Below the pieces are notes generated by a model. That model was not told where the DNA came from. It searched no databases and saw only the letters and a program-made list of their open reading frames with translations. The position numbers were made by a program, and so were the translations under genes. A stretch of 64,000 nt of DNA, taken from Competibacter_A sp037045535. Lineage in GTDB: Bacteria; Pseudomonadota; Gammaproteobacteria; Competibacterales; Competibacteraceae. The DNA is taken from contig JBAOHI010000094.1 in the NCBI GenBank assembly GCA_037045535.1, forward strand, positions 1 through 64,000, read 5' to 3'. This document shows, piece by piece, positions 36,085 to 45,196 of the stretch. Each line of letters opens with the position of its first letter. The stretch's first letter is position 1.

Positions 36085-37467
36085 TCAGGCCAGCCCCGGC
36101 ACAGGAACAGCATTGCCACGTTTCAGGGGAATGCCCGCCGGCAAAGCGATGGCGACGCACAGCCCTCCCCCCTCGCGATTCATCACACGGATCGTCCCAC
36201 CATGCATTTCGATGGCTCGCCGCGCGATAGCCAAACCGAGGCCGAAGCCAGCAGTTGCGACACTGGAATCGCTGCGGAAAAAAGGCTCGAAGACGGTTTG
36301 CAAGTCGCTTTCGGGCACGCCGGGACCTCGATCCGCAACGGTCACGATCAAGCGGTCCGGAGCAGTTCGCCGTTCGACCTCAACCTCGACCTCCGTGCCT
36401 TTGCGCGTGTACTTCACCGCGTTGCGAATCACATTGTCGAGCGCGCGGTGTAGCAACTCGGCCCGCGCCTTGACGACGAACTCGCCGTCACCACAAAACC
36501 GCACATGACGCCCACTCGCTTCCGCTTCGAACTGCGCGTCGTCGGCAATGCCCGCCACCAATCCCACCAGATCCACTTCTTCGTCCATCGCACCGCTCAT
36601 GCCGGCTTCCAGCCGCGACAAAGTCAACAACTCTCCCACCAACTCGTCGAGCCGGCCGGATTCGCGCTCGATCCGATCCAGCGAAGCGTCCAGCTTTTCT
36701 GGTTGCTGGCGGGCCAGGCCGATAGCAGCCTGCAAGCGCGCTAACGGCGAGCGGAGTTCGTGAGAAACATCGTGCAACAAGCGCCGCTGGGAACCGACCA
36801 GAATTTGCAGTTGCTGGGCCATGCGGTCGAAATCCCGGCCGAGATCGGCGATTTCATCCCGCCGTCGCCCCATACGCGGTCCGATCCGCGTTTCCAGCTT
36901 CCCCGCCGCCACTGCGTCAAAAGCGCTGCGCAGGTGACGGATCGGCTTCGACAGATACCAGGCCAGCAGCGCACTAAAGCCGAGGCTGGCCAGAATGCCG
37001 ATACCGATCGGCAGGAGCGGTGACGGTGGCGAGGAGCGCCGCGACATCTCGCCTTCGGCGGGAATGAATAACAGATAGTGTTGCCCATCCGCCGCTTCCA
37101 GTCGGGCAATGCGTGACTCCTGATCCGCTTGCGCCAGCTGGCGAGCCTGTGTCAGCGCCTCGGTAGAAACCGCGCGACCCAGCAGCTCGCGTCCGGCGTT
37201 ATCGACGACGTACACATGCGCGCCACCCCGCTGGGTGTTCCACTCCCCCAATAAACCGCGCAATGCCGCCATGCCACCATACCGGAGCATTGCCGCTGTC
37301 GCGTTCACCAGAAACGTCGCGCGCGGGCCGCTTTCCAATTCCTGGCCTCGTTCGTCGAGCGTCCGCTGATGGAGCCAGACCGTCGCCCCCACGCCCGCGC
37401 CAGCCACCAGCAGCGCCAGCCAGAAAGCGAAAAAGAACTTCCAGAATAGCCGGCCCATGGCGATCAT
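36085..37467 (-). CDS. CpxA-like sensor histidine kinase
   Basis: A 460-residue two-pass membrane kinase. It has an N-terminal membrane segment, a periplasmic region of ~120 residues and a second membrane segment (LPIGIGILASLGFSALLAWYL). A HAMP domain follows, then the H box DVSHELRSPLARL (His near 235) and N, G1 and G2 boxes (ALDNVIRNAVKYT, DRGPGVPES, FGLGLAIARRA). SHELRSPL and the layout match the CpxA group of envelope-stress kinases. Its ATG overlaps the stop of the upstream regulator gene by 4 bp. Confidence 0.85.
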   Translation of the reverse strand: MIAMGRLFWKFFFAFWLALLVAGAGVGATVWLHQRTLDERGQELESGPRATFLVNATAAMLRYGGMAALRGLLGEWNTQRGGAHVYVVDNAGRELLGRAVSTEALTQARQLAQADQESRIARLEAADGQHYLLFIPAEGEMSRRSSPPSPLLPIGIGILASLGFSALLAWYLSKPIRHLRSAFDAVAAGKLETRIGPRMGRRRDEIADLGRDFDRMAQQLQILVGSQRRLLHDVSHELRSPLARLQAAIGLARQQPEKLDASLDRIERESGRLDELVGELLTLSRLEAGMSGAMDEEVDLVGLVAGIADDAQFEAEASGRHVRFCGDGEFVVKARAELLHRALDNVIRNAVKYTRKGTEVEVEVERRTAPDRLIVTVADRGPGVPESDLQTVFEPFFRSDSSVATAGFGLGLAIARRAIEMHGGTIRVMNREGGGLCVAIALPAGIPLKRGNAVPVPGLA

Positions 37468-38156
37468 TCCCGGACGTACTGATAGCCGACCCCACGCACG
37501 GTTTGAATCGGCGAGCGCCCGACACCGTCCGACCCCAGCTTGTGCCGGATACTACTCAGATGCACGTCGATGCCCCGATCATAGCGTGCCAGGGTCCGGC
37601 CCAAGCCTTGTTCCGATAGCTCCTGCTTGCTCACCACCCGCCCCGCGTTGCGGACCAGTACCTCCAACAGGTTGAATTCGGTGCTGGTCAATTCGAGCGG
37701 TTCACCGTTCCACTCCGCACTCCGTTTTTCCGGCCACATTACCAGCGAACCCACGGTCAAGGCGCTGGACGGTAGACTGGCCGGCGTCGGCGACTGGGTG
37801 CGCCGCAAGATGGCCCGGATACGGGCGACCAGCTCACGCGGCGTGCAGGGTTTAGGCACGTAATCGTCCGCACCGAGTTCGAGGCCGACGATACGATCCA
37901 CATCATCCCCCTTGGCGGTGAGCATCAGCACGGGGATACGGCTGTCCCGCGCACGGATACGACGCAAGGCTTCGATGCCGTTCATACGCGGCATCATCAC
38001 ATCCAACACTACGATCCCGTACTGACCCGACAGCGCGCAGCGCACGCCCGCTTCGCCGTCCGCCACGGCCGCCGCCTCGAAACCCTCGCGTTCGAGGTAT
38101 TCCGTCAGCATTTCACCCAACTCGACATCATCGTCGACCAACAACACCTGGGTCAT
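37464..38156 (-). CDS. CpxR-like OmpR-family response regulator
   Basis: A 230-residue regulator. The receiver domain has an acidic pocket (VDDD near 7-10), phospho-acceptor Asp52 in VVLDVMMPRMNG and Lys in VPKPCTP. A winged-helix DNA-binding domain follows (LTSTEFNLLEVLVRNAGRVV, ending IQTVRGVGYQYVRE). I start at ATG 38156; the longer frame begins with TTG. TTTAC boxes with CpxR spacing sit 70-125 bp upstream, so autoregulation is likely. The same boxes precede the efflux operon from 40267. Confidence 0.87.
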   Translation of the reverse strand: MTQVLLVDDDVELGEMLTEYLEREGFEAAAVADGEAGVRCALSGQYGIVVLDVMMPRMNGIEALRRIRARDSRIPVLMLTAKGDDVDRIVGLELGADDYVPKPCTPRELVARIRAILRRTQSPTPASLPSSALTVGSLVMWPEKRSAEWNGEPLELTSTEFNLLEVLVRNAGRVVSKQELSEQGLGRTLARYDRGIDVHLSSIRHKLGSDGVGRSPIQTVRGVGYQYVRE

Positions 38157-38218
38157 CGCCGCCAACCGCCCTGCTTAATTTTCATAATGGCCATCATAGC
38201 GATCCACGCCCGATAACC

Positions 38219-38296
38219 AAGCGTATTTACCTGTTTTTTCCCGTCTTTACCTTTCTTTACACGATGCTAACCCGCATTTACCGAGCATTGGGATAC
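38219..38296. repeat. 78-bp promoter repeat, copy 1
   Basis: Direct repeat of 40123-40200 (offset 1904) with about six mismatches. The shared segment contains the TTTAC boxes described separately. The two copies flank the GmrSD-like gene almost exactly, as if that gene had been inserted together with a duplication of the promoter segment. Confidence 0.85.
38226..38281. promoter_or_regulatory. Phased CpxR boxes upstream of the cpxR-like gene
   Basis: TTTAC occurs at 38226, 38246, 38256 and 38277. The middle pair, TTTAC-CTTTC-TTTAC (38246-38260), is on the other strand GTAAA-N5-GTAAA, the CpxR consensus. Spacings of 20, 10 and 21 bp put all four on one face of the helix. Confidence 0.7.
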
Positions 38297-38315
38297 AAGG
38301 GAGAGGGAGGATGGA

Positions 38316-40037
38316 TCAAGACGCCAGTTGTGCAATGCGCCAGACTGCGGTGGCCTGGCCGGCCATCCAGCCTTGGTGGATGGCGATGCGTTCCGGCGTC
38401 CATTCGGCGTGATCCGTCGCCAGCTTGCGGGTCATGGCGAAGCTGCTCCGCTCGAATACCGTCCGCTTTGTTAGGTACGGGCTGTTGCCTAGGTCCTTGT
38501 TCGCCCCGGCCTGCATCAGGGTCATGTTACCCAGGCGATATACCAGCGCGTCAGCTTCCTCGTCAGTGAAGGCTTCCCAGCCCGTCTCGGGGTTCTGCGG
38601 CAGGACATGCTCGATGTTGAAGCTATCGCTGGCGAAGGCATAGTCTTGGCCGGACAGGTGCTTTTCCAACGCGCACAGGATGTAGCGCACCACACGGTTG
38701 TTGCGTGACTGGGTCGTGCGTATGGTCTTTTCCGCGAAAGCAGCCCGGAAGGCGGCATCGTTCGGGTAGACGCTTTGCATTGCGCCGAGGGCGGCGCCAA
38801 GATCCGCGATCTCCCCCTTGGCGATGCGCTCGGCGACGGCATTGTAGGTGCGCTCCTGCTCGGCGGTGCTGTAGCTGCAAATAACGTTGAAACGCAGCGA
38901 AATCACGACGCATGCCCGCATCAACCCGGCGAAGTCGGGGGCATCGAAGCTTCGCTTCGCCGCCAGGAGCAAGGGATAGGGCTGACGGACGTTGAAGGTC
39001 CTCAGTGTTGCCGCGTGACTCTTAGCTGCCTGAGGCCAATCGGAAGCCTCCGGCGAGGACAGGGCAAGATAGGCATCCAGATCCTGTTCCATGTCGCGCA
39101 GTAACTGGAACACCACTTCACGCGTTTTCACTTTGCTCCGTATGGTCTTGAACAATTCCGCCTGACGGGCAAAGCTGCGGCGGCTGTTCCAATGAACACG
39201 CAGAAAATCCGGGAAGCTTTCCGCGCCCAGACGGCCCACCATAGCCTCCCAACGGTCTTCGAGATTGCGCAACTCATAGTCGTCATGATCGCCGCCCCGA
39301 TCGAGCACGGAAAACAGATAGTTCTTGAGCAGATCGGTCGCGGACAGCCGCACCCCTCGCGCATTCAGGGTCTCGAACACTTTGTAGGCATTCAACTCGT
39401 CGGTGACCGTAATGACCGTGAAGAACAATCGGTCGCTCAGGTCTTCGACAAACTGCGCCAGGCGCATACCCTCATTGCCGCTGCTCTTCTTGAGGAAGTC
39501 GGCGACCCGCTTGTCGAACCAATCGAAGGCCTTGCGCAGAAGATGTTCGGAGGCGCGAAATCCGCGTTGCGGCAGGTGTCCCAAGGGCACCAGGTAATCC
39601 TGGTAGTAGCTGTTGTTGTTGCGGTTCAGGGTCAGCTTGGGGCGCGCAACCAAGGTGACCGGGTCGAGATAACCGATATAGGTCTGGCGTATCTGCTCTA
39701 TGCGCCGCCGGTTGGCGTCGGCATCGTTCCCGGCTCCGATCAGGCGTTGCAGATTCTTCAGCACCGCCAGCACGATGAGACTGACGGTCGTCAATCTCTG
39801 CTGTCCGTCGATGACCTCGAATGTCCTGTCGTCGGCTGATTGTAAGACGAGATAGCCCATGTAGTGGGCGGGTTCACCGCCGGGTTGCAGGGTGCCCTGC
39901 AAGTCCATCCATAGGTCTTCCCATTCGTCATCGGTCCAACTGTAGTCGCGCTGAAAACGCGGAATGCTATAGGTCAGGCCGTTGCCGATGAGTTTGCGGA
40001 AAGTGTTGTTTTCCGTCTTGAAATTGGTCGCTGCCAT
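38316..40037 (-). CDS. GmrSD-like DUF262/DUF1524 defence nuclease
   Basis: A 573-residue protein. The N-terminal DUF262 domain has IPRFQRDYSW (25-34) and DGQQR (77-81), the nucleotide-hydrolysis motif of the GmrS/ParB-like fold. The C-terminal DUF1524 domain has an HNH-type motif in NIEHVLPQNP (about 474-483). Single-chain proteins of this kind are type IV restriction enzymes that cut modified phage DNA. I start at ATG 40037, where GGAGG lies a few bases upstream; the longer frame has no support. The gene lies alone between two 78-bp promoter repeats and interrupts an otherwise compact cpx/efflux region. Confidence 0.85.
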   Translation of the reverse strand: MAATNFKTENNTFRKLIGNGLTYSIPRFQRDYSWTDDEWEDLWMDLQGTLQPGGEPAHYMGYLVLQSADDRTFEVIDGQQRLTTVSLIVLAVLKNLQRLIGAGNDADANRRRIEQIRQTYIGYLDPVTLVARPKLTLNRNNNSYYQDYLVPLGHLPQRGFRASEHLLRKAFDWFDKRVADFLKKSSGNEGMRLAQFVEDLSDRLFFTVITVTDELNAYKVFETLNARGVRLSATDLLKNYLFSVLDRGGDHDDYELRNLEDRWEAMVGRLGAESFPDFLRVHWNSRRSFARQAELFKTIRSKVKTREVVFQLLRDMEQDLDAYLALSSPEASDWPQAAKSHAATLRTFNVRQPYPLLLAAKRSFDAPDFAGLMRACVVISLRFNVICSYSTAEQERTYNAVAERIAKGEIADLGAALGAMQSVYPNDAAFRAAFAEKTIRTTQSRNNRVVRYILCALEKHLSGQDYAFASDSFNIEHVLPQNPETGWEAFTDEEADALVYRLGNMTLMQAGANKDLGNSPYLTKRTVFERSSFAMTRKLATDHAEWTPERIAIHQGWMAGQATAVWRIAQLAS

Positions 40038-40122
40038 ATGACCTCCACTACGCCAAGGTCCATCGGATCGTGAAAAGGGTGGACCTCCACTATAGACCGA
40101 GCAAATTCCGTCGTTCAACGGT

Positions 40123-40200
40123 AAGCGCATTTACCTGTTTTTGCCCGTCTTTACCTTTCTTTACACGATGCTAACCCGCATTTACCGAGCGCGAGGATAC
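40123..40200. repeat. 78-bp promoter repeat, copy 2, with CpxR boxes
   Basis: Second copy of 38219-38296. It keeps TTTAC-CTTTC-TTTAC at 40150-40164 and the flanking phased TTTAC motifs. It lies 67 bp upstream of the efflux operon, so the CpxR-like regulator may control that operon directly. Confidence 0.8.
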
Positions 40201-40266
40201 AGTAGTGACCGTCAATAACGCTCTCGCTTAGTGGCGTGTGCTGCTAGCTGTTATTCGGAGTGAATG

Positions 40267-41602
40267 ATGAAATCCCTAGAGACGTATTTTCTCGATCTAT
40301 CTACTGCTTCTCACCGGTCTTTGGTGGTTCGCCGATCAGACGGCGTGGTCCAGCCTGGACAACTTTTTTCGTTGGCGCGCGGTATGGATGCAATATAGCG
40401 GCGTGCTGGGAATCGGGGTCATGAGCCTGGCGATGCTGCTGGCCATCCGCCCCGTCGTACTGGAGCCCCATCTGGGCGGACTCGACAAGATGTACCGCCT
40501 GCACAAATGGTTGGGCATCTCGGGGCTGGTGCTCTCTCTGAGCCACTGGCTGATGGCTCAGGGCCCCAAATGGCTGGTGGGCTGGGGTTTGCTGGAGCGC
40601 CCGTCGCGTTCGCCACAGCCTGCCTTGCCAGCGGACTCGATCCAGCAGTTTTTCGCGAATCAACGCCATCTGGCCGAGAGCATCGGCGAATGGGCGTTCT
40701 ATGCGGCGTTGGCGTTGATGGTGCTGGCCTTGGCCAAACGCTTTCCCTATCGCTGGTTCTTCAAGACTCATCGCCTGCTCGCCGTGGCCTACCTGGCTCT
40801 GGTCTGGCATTCGGTGGTCCTGATGAAATTCGATTACTGGAGCGGCGTGCTGGGGCCGGTCATGACTGTGCTCATGGCGGCGGGCAGCGTGGCGGCGGTC
40901 CTGGTGCTGTTTCACCGGGTGGCGGTCAGCCGGCAAATCGTGGGCGAGGTGGGGGCCATCACCCGCCACGATGCCTTGAACGTGCTGGCGCTGGATATTC
41001 AACTCAAGGGGCGCTGGCCCGGCCATGAATCAGGACAGTTTGCCTTCCTGACCCTGCACGAGGACGAAGGGCCGCACCCTTTCACTATTTCGTCGGCCTG
41101 GACCGGCGATGGCCGGGTCCAGTTCATCATCAAGGCCTTGGGGGATTACACGCGCACCTTGGCGGATCGTTTGCGGGTCGGAGACCCGGTCAAGGTCGAA
41201 GGTCCGTATGGGCGCTTCAACTTCCAGGGGGAGCAATCGCGGCAGATTTGGGTGGGTGGCGGCATCGGTATCACGCCCTTCATCGCGCGGTTGCAAACCC
41301 TCGCCCAAACGCCCGACGGCAAAGCCATCGACCTGTTTCACACCACGGCGGTCTACGACGCTGAAGCCATCAATCTGCTCGAACGCGACGCGCAAGCCGC
41401 CAACATTCCCCTGCATGTGTTATGGGACAAGCGCGATGGCCGGCTGGATGCGGAGCGAATCTGCAAGACCGTACCCGACTGGCGCGATGCCGACGTGTGG
41501 TTTTGCGGGCCTGCGGGATTTGGTCAGGCTTTGAAACGGGATTTGACCGCCATGGGTCTGCCCGAGAGGCGGTTCCATCAAGAATTGTTCGCGCTGCGTT
41601 GA
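40267..41602 (+). CDS. Ferric-reductase-like transmembrane flavoprotein, frameshifted at 5' end
   Basis: The main frame (40388-41602) encodes heme-binding membrane helices of the ferric-reductase fold, with histidines in YRLHKWLG, SLSHWLM and KTHRLLAVAYLALVWHS. An FAD domain (HPFTISSAWTG) and an NAD(P) domain (GGGIGITPFIA, VWFCGPAGFG) follow. The first membrane helix, IFSIYLLLLTGLWWFAD, lies upstream of any in-frame ATG. It joins ATG 40267 (MKSL, good CGGAG site) only if one G near 40279 is removed, giving MKSLRRIFSIYLLLL. So the gene probably starts at 40267 with a one-base insertion. It moves electrons from NAD(P)H across the membrane and heads the efflux operon; its acceptor is unknown. 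Confidence 0.8.
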
Positions 41603-41642
41603 ACCCCCTCGGACAAGCCCCTTTTTGATCAGGAGCATGTTG

Positions 41643-43103
41643 GTGAAACCCTCTCTTTTCATCACCCCCGCCACGCTGCTGGCGCTCTTGCTGCTGCCCG
41701 GTTGCGCGGCAGTCGGCCCGGACTACGTCGCACCCGAACCGGCAACGCCGGCCACCTGGCAAGGCGCGGCGGCGGCCAAGGTTACCGTCGTGCGAACCGC
41801 TCCGGACAACCTGGCGAGCTGGTGGCGGCAGCTCGATGATCCAACCCTCACCGGGTTGATCGAACGGGCTTTACAAAACAGTCTCGACGTCCGCACCGCC
41901 CAGGCGAAACTGCGCGAGGCGCGCGCCCGTCGCGCGCTGGCTGGAGCCAATCTGTTCCCGACGGTCACGGCTTCGGCCACGGCCACGCAAACCCAAAGCA
42001 GCGCCGAAATCGGCGGCGGCACGACACGCAATTTATACAACGCTGGCTTCGACGCCAGTTGGGAGCCGGACGTGTTCGGCGGACTTCGACGTAGCGAGGA
42101 AGCCGCTCAGGCCGATCTGGAAGCCAGCGAAGCCAGCTTGCACGACGTGCAGGTTTCGCTCGTCGCCGAAGTCGCGCTTAACTACGTGGAGCTGCGCAGT
42201 TTCCAGGCCCGGCTGGACATCGCCAAGGCTAATGCCGCTTCCCAGACCGAAACCTTGCAGCTCACTCAGTGGCGCGCACAGGCTGGTCTGACCAGCGCTT
42301 TGGATGTGGAGCAAGCCCGCGCCAATCTGGAACAGACTCGTGCGCAAATCCCAACCCTGGAAACCGGCCGTACCGAGGCGGAACACCGTCTGGAAATTCT
42401 GCTCGGCCAACGACCGGGTACCTTGACCAATACCCTGGCCGATTCAATCGGCCTCCCGCATCTGCCCGCACGGGTGACCGTGGGCATTCCAGCGGACACC
42501 TTGCGCCAGCGGCCTGACGTGCGCACCGCCGAGCGCAAGCTGGCGGCGGAAACCGCGCGAATCGGCGTGGTGGAGGCCGAACGCTATCCGAACTTCAGTC
42601 TGAGCGGGTCGCTGGGTTTGGAAGCGTATGGCCTCGGCGCCCTGTCCAGCGGCGACGCGGTCGCGCGAACGTTGCTGGGTAGCGTCGCCGCGCCGATTTT
42701 CGACGCCGGGCGCATCCGCCAACAGATCGAAATTCAGAACGCGGTGCAGGAGCAAGCTTTTATCAACTACCAATCGACCGTGTTAAACGCGCTGGAAGAA
42801 GTGGAGAACGCACTGGTCACCCTGACCAACACCCAAAAACGGCAGGAGAACCTGCGCGATGCCACTCGGGCCGCGCGTCTCGCCGCGTTGCTGGCCCGAC
42901 ACCGCTACACGGCTGGCGTTATCGATTTTCAGACGGTGCTGGACACGGAACGCACCGTGCTCACCTTGGAAGATAACCTCAAGTCCAGCGAGGCCGAAAA
43001 CGTCTCCGCCTTGATTCAGCTTTACAAGGCGCTGGGTGGCGGCTGGTCGTCATCGGTACCGGCCAACAACATCGCCGCCAATCGGCAAGGAACATCGCCA
43101 TGA
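41643..43103 (+). CDS. Outer-membrane efflux lipoprotein (NodT/OprM type)
   Basis: A 486-residue outer-membrane factor. The N-terminus is a lipoprotein signal ending LLLLPGC, and the mature protein has the two OEP repeats of the TolC/OprM fold (ALQNSLDVRTAQAKLREARARRA and VDFQTVLDTERTVL-like motifs). I prefer GTG 41643, because AGGAG lies 7 bp upstream; the longer frame from TTG 41625 runs through that site. It overlaps the adaptor gene by 4 bp (ATGA). It forms the outer channel for the adaptor and ABC pump encoded next. Confidence 0.87.
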   Translation: MKPSLFITPATLLALLLLPGCAAVGPDYVAPEPATPATWQGAAAAKVTVVRTAPDNLASWWRQLDDPTLTGLIERALQNSLDVRTAQAKLREARARRALAGANLFPTVTASATATQTQSSAEIGGGTTRNLYNAGFDASWEPDVFGGLRRSEEAAQADLEASEASLHDVQVSLVAEVALNYVELRSFQARLDIAKANAASQTETLQLTQWRAQAGLTSALDVEQARANLEQTRAQIPTLETGRTEAEHRLEILLGQRPGTLTNTLADSIGLPHLPARVTVGIPADTLRQRPDVRTAERKLAAETARIGVVEAERYPNFSLSGSLGLEAYGLGALSSGDAVARTLLGSVAAPIFDAGRIRQQIEIQNAVQEQAFINYQSTVLNALEEVENALVTLTNTQKRQENLRDATRAARLAALLARHRYTAGVIDFQTVLDTERTVLTLEDNLKSSEAENVSALIQLYKALGGGWSSSVPANNIAANRQGTSP

Positions 43104-44408
43104 GCAACACACCCTCCGTCGCGGATACCGAGCTGGCGAAAATCCTCGAATCGGAATCGACGCACGGTCGCTTCCGAGGTTCTCCGCTGGCTGATCGCGG
43201 TGCTCGCGCTTGCCCTGATCGGCGGCGGGTTCGCATGGTTCCGATCCGGTTCCGCCGTGGACGCCGCGCCCCGCTACCAGACCGAGCCACTCAGCCAGGG
43301 CAACCTGCGAGTCACGGTATCGGCGACCGGTAAATTAGAGCCGATCAATCAGGTGGATGTCGGCAGCGAGTTGTCCGGCACCATCGAAACTGTATTGGTG
43401 GATTACAACGACCGGGTCAAAAAAGGCCAGATACTCGCCCGCCTCGATCTCGCCAAACTTCAGGATGCCATTGCCAAAGCCAAGGCGGCGCTGGCCTCGG
43501 CCGAAGCCAAGGTGCTGCAAACCGTGGCGACGGTCAAGGAATCTCGCGCCAACCTCGGGCGACTGCGGCACGTCGCCAAGCTGAGCGGCGGCAAGGTACC
43601 GGCGCCGACCGAGTTGGAAACGGCGGAGGCGACGGTGGAGCGCGCCATCGCCGACGAAGCCAGCGCGCGGGCAGCGGTCGAAGAAGCGCGCGCCACGTTG
43701 CGCTCCAACGAAACCGATCTGACCAAGGCGTCCATTCGCTCCCCCATCGACGGCGTCGTGCTCGAACGTCAGGTGGAGCCGGGCCAGACCGTGGCCGCCT
43801 CGCTGCAAGCGCCCGTGTTGTTCACCCTGGCCGAAAACCTGGCGCAAATGGAATTGCAGGTGGACGTGGACGAAGCCGACGTCGGCCAGGTGCGCGAGGG
43901 GCAGTCGGCCACGTTCACCGTGGATGCCTATCCGAATCGAAGTTACCCCGCCCGCATCGGTCTGGTGCGATTCGGAGCGGAGACGGTCAACAACGTGGTG
44001 ACCTACAAAACTATCCTCAACGTCAACAACGACGATCTCAGCCTGCGGCCCGGCATGACCGCCACCGCTGAGATCGTCACCACCGAACGGGAAAACGTGC
44101 TGCTGGTCCCGAACGCGGCGCTGCGCTTCACGCCGCCACAACCGGCCGAGGCTCAGTCCAGCAGCGGTGGCGGTCTGGTGGCCAGCCTGTTACCCCGTCC
44201 TCCCCGGAGCCTGGCCCCACGGAGACAATCGGCAAACGCCAAAGGCGGCAAGGGCACGGCGCGGCAGATTTGGATCTTGCGCGACGGCCAGCCGGTCGCC
44301 GTGCCGGTGACCGTCGGCAGCAGCGATGGCCGCATGACCGAAGTGACCGGCGAAGGATTGGAACCGGGCCTGCCGGTCATTACCGCCAGCTTGGGAGCGG
44401 CGCAATGA
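43100..44408 (+). CDS. MacA-like periplasmic adaptor, frameshifted near 5' end
   Basis: The start ATG 43100 overlaps the preceding stop (ATGA). That frame gives MSNTPSVADTELAKILESE and is then lost between ~43145 and 43170. The protein continues in the next frame as VASEVLRWLIAVLALALIGGG (inner-membrane anchor), a lipoyl half (VGSELSGTIETVLVDYNDRVKKGQ), a helical hairpin, the second lipoyl half (SPIDGVVLERQVEPGQTVAA) and a barrel domain. One inserted base explains the break. It is the periplasmic adaptor of a MacAB/TolC-like exporter, since the ABC ATPase and permease follow directly. The C-terminal part has a basic, Ala/Ser-rich insert near LVASLLPRPPRSLAP. Confidence 0.83.
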
Positions 44409-45196
44409 ATACCACACCCTCACCCCCAACCCCTCTCCCGCCGGGCGAGGGGAGCCAGCCGCCCTCACCCCCAGCCCCTCTCTCATCGGGCGAGGGGGGC
44501 AAACTGCTGATTGAGCTGCGGGAAATCGCCAAGACCTACGGGCAGGGACCGGCCGAATTTCAGGCATTGCGGGGAGTCAACCTGCGCATCGAGCCGGGCG
44601 AATTCGTCGCGATCATGGGGCCGAGCGGTTCCGGCAAGTCCACCGCGATGAATATTCTCGGCTGCCTGGACAACCCGACCTCTGGGGCCTATCTATTTCG
44701 CGGCCTACACGTCGAGCAGTTGTCCCGCAATCAGCGCGCCCTGCTGCGCCGTTACTACCTCGGCTTCGTGTTCCAGGGTTTCAATCTACTGGCCCGGACC
44801 AACGCGCTGGAAAACGTCGAATTGCCCTTGCTGTATCGCGGCGAACCGCGCGCCGCCCGTCACGCCAAGGCGCGCGAGGCGCTCGATGCAGTCGGTCTGC
44901 GGCAGTGGGAAAAACACACGCCCGCCGAACTGTCCGGTGGCCAGCAACAACGGGTCGCCATCGCCCGCGCCATCGTCACCAGCCCCACCATCCTGCTGGC
45001 CGACGAACCGACCGGCAATCTCGACACCCAGCGTAGCCACGAAATCATGGACCTGCTGGTGGCGTTGAACCGCGACCGAGGCATCACCGTGCTAATGGTG
45101 ACCCACGAGCCCGACATGGCGTGCTATGCCAAGCGCGTCATCCACTTTCTGGATGGTCGGGTGGATGCGGACCACCGCAACGGGGAGAAGCATTGA
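44405..45196 (+). CDS. MacB/LolD-type ABC transporter ATPase
   Basis: A 263-residue ATPase with Walker A GPSGSGKST (72-80), the Q-loop in GFVFQGFNLL, signature LSGGQQQR, Walker B ILLADEPTG and the switch histidine in VMVTHEPD. It belongs to the MacB/LolD/FtsE-type family; here ATPase and permease are separate proteins. Its ATG overlaps the adaptor stop, and its stop overlaps the permease start (TGATG). The first ~32 residues are a Pro/Gly-rich extension (two 15-residue units) encoded by an inserted palindromic repeat and not part of the family fold. It powers export through the adaptor and outer-membrane factor. Confidence 0.9.
   Translation: MNTTPSPPTPLPPGEGSQPPSPPAPLSSGEGGKLLIELREIAKTYGQGPAEFQALRGVNLRIEPGEFVAIMGPSGSGKSTAMNILGCLDNPTSGAYLFRGLHVEQLSRNQRALLRRYYLGFVFQGFNLLARTNALENVELPLLYRGEPRAARHAKAREALDAVGLRQWEKHTPAELSGGQQQRVAIARAIVTSPTILLADEPTGNLDTQRSHEIMDLLVALNRDRGITVLMVTHEPDMACYAKRVIHFLDGRVDADHRNGEKH
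44417..44497 (+). repeat. Tandem palindromic repeat inside the ABC ATPase gene
   Basis: Two 36-bp copies, 44417-44452 and 44462-44497, with a 45-bp period and few mismatches. Each starts CCCTCACCCCCA and ends with a C-rich/G-rich dyad around CCTCTC...GCGAGGGG. Similar elements are usually intergenic in bacteria; here both are translated in frame as a Pro/Gly-rich N-terminal extension. Confidence 0.75.
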
